Shown piece by piece: positions 61,852-64,000 of a DNA stretch of 64,000 bases. Origin of the DNA: Palleronia caenipelagi (GTDB lineage: Bacteria > Pseudomonadota > Alphaproteobacteria > Rhodobacterales > Rhodobacteraceae). Below the pieces are notes generated by a model. That model was not told the DNA's origin. It ran no database searches and saw only the letters and a program-made list of their open reading frames with translations. Where the stretch lies: positions 1-64,000 of the forward strand of contig NZ_VFSV01000013.1 of NCBI RefSeq assembly GCF_007004065.1, given 5' to 3'. Position numbers and translations under genes: made by a program. Position 1 is the first letter of the stretch. Each line of letters opens with the position of its first letter.

Positions 61852-62691
61852 ATGCAAAGCGAAGACGGCGGATACCTGATCCCCCCGCCCACAGGCGTGC
61901 CCGGACTGACCCGGCAGGTCACGGGGCGGGATCACACGGGCGCCGAGGTTGAGATCGCTGTCATCGAGGAGCGTCCCCTGACCATCTATCTGAACCGTCA
62001 GGAAATCGTCACTGCCATGACCATAGGCGACCACCCGGATTATCTGGCTCTGGGCTTTCTGCGCAATCAGCGGATGCTCCGGGATGGCGAAACCGTGCGC
62101 GGCGTCGATTATGACGAGGAAACCGGCACCGTGGTGGTGCGCACGGACGGGACCACCGTTCATGAGGAAAAGCTGCAAAAGAAGACCCGCACCAGCGGGT
62201 GTGCCGTGGGCACCGTGTTCGGCGACATGATGGAGGGGCTTGAGGCCCTGACCCTGCCTCCAGCCGAACTGCGGGTGAGCTGGCTCTATACGCTGGCCAA
62301 GGTCATCAACACCACGCCGTCTCTCTATCTGGAAGCGGGCGCTATCCATGGCACCGTGCTCTGCCACCGGGATCAGCCCTTGGTCTATATGGAAGACGTT
62401 GGCCGCCATAACGCGGTCGACAAGGTCGCGGGCTGGATGTTCTCGCACTCTGTCGCCCCGGAGGACAAGATCCTCTACACAACGGGCCGCCTGACCTCGG
62501 AGATGGTGATCAAATGCGCCCAGATGGGTATCCCGGCGCTGGTCTCACGCTCCGGATTCACCGCCTGGGGCGTCGACATCGCCCGGCAAGTGGGCCTCAC
62601 CCTGATCGGCCGGATGCGTGGCGAACGCTTCGTTTGTTTGTCAGGGGAAGAGCGCTTGATCCGTGATGTGACCCACGAGGGCGCGGCATGA
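61852..62691 (+). CDS. fdhD: formate dehydrogenase accessory sulfurtransferase
   Basis: A 279-residue FdhD protein, which transfers sulphur to the molybdenum cofactor of formate dehydrogenase. Characteristic segments are TIYLNRQEIVTAMTIGDHP, the sulphur-carrying Cys in TRTSGCAVGTVFG, EDVGRHNAVDKVAG and TTGRLTSEMVIKCAQMGIP. Start ATG 61852 fits the family. It is followed by mobA with ATGA overlap, so the operon is dedicated to molybdenum cofactor handling. Confidence 0.93.
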   Translation: MQSEDGGYLIPPPTGVPGLTRQVTGRDHTGAEVEIAVIEERPLTIYLNRQEIVTAMTIGDHPDYLALGFLRNQRMLRDGETVRGVDYDEETGTVVVRTDGTTVHEEKLQKKTRTSGCAVGTVFGDMMEGLEALTLPPAELRVSWLYTLAKVINTTPSLYLEAGAIHGTVLCHRDQPLVYMEDVGRHNAVDKVAGWMFSHSVAPEDKILYTTGRLTSEMVIKCAQMGIPALVSRSGFTAWGVDIARQVGLTLIGRMRGERFVCLSGEERLIRDVTHEGAA

Positions 62692-63314
62692 TTGCTCCTG
62701 TGGGCGTGATCCTCGCCGGTGGACGTGCGACGCGGATGGGGGGCGGGGATAAGGGGCGGCTGATGCTGGGCAATCGGTCGATCCTTGATCGGGTGACCGA
62801 GCGCTTTGCCCCGCAGGTCGCCGATCTGGCGCTCAGTGCCAATGGAGATCCGGCGCGATTCGCTGACCTCAGGCTGACGGTTCTGCCCGACCCGGTTGAG
62901 GGCCATCCGGGGCCACTGGCGGGCGTTCTCGCAGGGCTCGACTGGGCGGCCCATCGCTGTGCCACTCATCTGGTGACCGCCGCCGCTGATACGCCCTTTC
63001 TGCCGCCCGATCTGGTGCCGCAGCTCCTTTGGGCTGCCGAGCGTGACGGCCAGCCCATCGCGCTGGCCGCCACCCGCGACCCGGAGAGCGGGCGGCTGTT
63101 CCGGCATCCGACCTTCGGCCTCTGGCCGGTGGAGCTGCGCGACGATCTGCGCGCCGCGCTCCTTGAAGGAGTGCGTAAGGTGGTGCTCTGGACTGATCGC
63201 CACGGCACGGCGCTGGCGGAGTTCCCGACCACGCCCTTTGATCCGTTTTTCAACCTGAACCGGCCCGAAGATCTGGCCCAGGCGGAGGATTTTCTGTGCA
63301 CGTCTACGGGGTGA
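62688..63314 (+). CDS. mobA: molybdenum cofactor guanylyltransferase
   Basis: A 208-residue MobA that attaches GMP to molybdopterin to make the bis-MGD cofactor. The nucleotide-binding start is VGVILAGGRATRMGGGDKGRL, and TAAADTPFLPPDLV and FNLNRPEDLAQAE near the end are typical. It overlaps fdhD by four bases and mobB by 19. Confidence 0.93.
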   Translation: MIAPVGVILAGGRATRMGGGDKGRLMLGNRSILDRVTERFAPQVADLALSANGDPARFADLRLTVLPDPVEGHPGPLAGVLAGLDWAAHRCATHLVTAAADTPFLPPDLVPQLLWAAERDGQPIALAATRDPESGRLFRHPTFGLWPVELRDDLRAALLEGVRKVVLWTDRHGTALAEFPTTPFDPFFNLNRPEDLAQAEDFLCTSTG

Positions 63315-63790
63315 CTGGCTGGAAAAATGCGGGCAAGACCGGCCTGATGACGCGGCTGGTGGCCGAGTTCCGGGGACGGGGGCTGAGTGTCTCGACCCTG
63401 AAACACGCCCACCATCGGTTTGACATGGATCACCCTGGCAAGGATAGCTACCGCCATCGTGAGGCGGGTGCCCATCAGGTTTTGCTCGCCTCAGGCCACC
63501 GCTGGGCGCTGATGACCGAGCTGAACGATGCGCCGGAGCCCTCTCTGGCCGAGCTGCTCGCCCAGCTCGCGCCCGTGGATCTGGTGCTGATCGAGGGGTG
63601 GAAGCGGGACAGCCATCCCAAGGTCGAGGCCTGGCGCGAGGGCACCGGCCATCCGCTGATCGCTCCCGGCGATCCGACGATCCGCGCCGTGGCGGCCAAG
63701 GGCGCGACCGGGCTGACCGATCGCCCTGTGCTCGATCTCGACGATACCCCCGCCATTGCCGATTTCATCGCCCGGGAGCTGGGATTGTGA
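63296..63790 (+). CDS. mobB: molybdopterin-guanine dinucleotide biosynthesis protein B
   Basis: A 164-residue P-loop GTPase. It begins VYGVTGWKNAGKTGLMTRL with the Walker A motif, then STLKHAHHRFDMDHPGKDSY(R) and LIEGWKRDSHPKVE. MobB assists MobA in MGD synthesis. The start is GTG 63296 with GGCGGAGGA upstream, inside the end of mobA. Confidence 0.93.
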   Translation: MHVYGVTGWKNAGKTGLMTRLVAEFRGRGLSVSTLKHAHHRFDMDHPGKDSYRHREAGAHQVLLASGHRWALMTELNDAPEPSLAELLAQLAPVDLVLIEGWKRDSHPKVEAWREGTGHPLIAPGDPTIRAVAAKGATGLTDRPVLDLDDTPAIADFIARELGL

Positions 63791-64000
63791 GCGTTTTCGA
63801 TACGGTCATCGTGGTGGATTGGTCGGCGAAATCCGCGCCCTCGCCGGTCAGGCCCTCTGCCGATGCGATCTGGATCGCGGAGACCTCCGGCGGTGAGACC
63901 GCGTGCAGCTACCACCGCACCCGCTCAGAGGCTGTGGCCCATCTGGAGGCGCGGTTCGAGGGAGTGCTGGCGGAAGGGCGACGTGTTCTGGCGGGGTTCG
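63787..64000 (+). CDS. hypothetical protein of the mob operon, 5' part
   Basis: A GTG start at 63787 overlapping the mobB stop opens a frame that runs off the window. It begins SVFDTVIVVDWSAKSAPSPVRPS and continues IWIAETSGG. The VVDWSAKS start suggests an RNase-H-like/DUF429-type fold (acidic residue followed by WSA), but only about 71 residues are visible. Its translational coupling to mobB implies a molybdenum-cofactor-linked function. The family could not be confirmed. Confidence 0.7.
   Translation, partial: MSVFDTVIVVDWSAKSAPSPVRPSADAIWIAETSGGETACSYHRTRSEAVAHLEARFEGVLAEGRRVLAGF

Overview
The window looks like chromosomal DNA of a GC-rich alphaproteobacterium, most likely Rhodobacteraceae (Roseobacter group). 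The signs are the gene order rpsA-ihfB-lapA-trpF-trpB, the short aa3-type cytochrome oxidase subunit IV, a DmdC-like acyl-CoA dehydrogenase, TAXI receptors, a PaoABC-type aldehyde oxidoreductase, CobF-type cobalamin genes and a class I PHA synthase. This assignment rests on gene content read by eye, not on a database search. No rRNA, tRNA or CRISPR array was recognised.

Layout. 1-2.4 kb is a graveyard of decayed insertion sequences (IS256-, IS6- and IS1182-like) that has cut into a membrane-protein gene; the IS1182-like copy carries two related palindromic inserts. 2.4-5.4 kb: an SDR oxidoreductase and two tandem TAXI receptors. 5.7-10 kb: a PqiABC-type lipid-transport operon with PqiA split into two proteins. 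10-13.7 kb: a sugar kinase, then an SPFH/zinc-ribbon/cytochrome b561 group. 13.8-15.2 kb: cobA-cobF. 15.3-19.4 kb: a SUOX-fold periplasmic protein, a hybrid histidine kinase and a divergent LuxR regulator. 19.4-23.1 kb: a three-subunit molybdenum hydroxylase. 23.2-29.3 kb: a PhoD-like phosphatase, an RNA methyltransferase, aroC and a PBP1-type enzyme. 29.5-31.2 kb: PII and AmtB. 31.4-35.8 kb: a large MscS channel, TspO, ZapE and a frameshifted DUF1203 gene. 36.1-40.6 kb: rpsA, ihfB, lapA, trpF, trpB, preceded by a possible small RNA. 40.7-46.9 kb: DUF445, then a fatty-acid-to-PHA cluster (hydrolase, PhaC, MaoC hydratase, acyl-CoA ligase, phasin). 47.1-53.3 kb: a little-known cluster (M48 protease, subtilisin-like protease, PAP2/haloperoxidase-like enzyme, SARP-like regulator, two paralogous small proteins). 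53.4-57.3 kb: Sua5, acyl-CoA dehydrogenase, MBL hydrolase. 57.3-60.8 kb: oxidase subunit IV, lipoprotein, UDP-glucose dehydrogenase, DUF2793 protein. 60.8-64 kb: AzlCD exporter and a fdhD-mobA-mobB operon running off the end.

The best candidate for an undescribed system is 47.9-53.3 kb. A SARP-like winged-helix/TPR regulator is apparently co-transcribed with a PAP2/haloperoxidase-type enzyme and a subtilisin-like protease, both without signal peptides. Opposite lie two small paralogous proteins, each preceded by a TTCACA-N5-TTCAC direct repeat with an 11-bp period, the kind of site SARP regulators are known to use. The other theme is decay and regulation: palindromic elements inside a transposase, a 20-bp tandem duplication breaking a DUF1203 gene, and a dispersed intergenic repeat.
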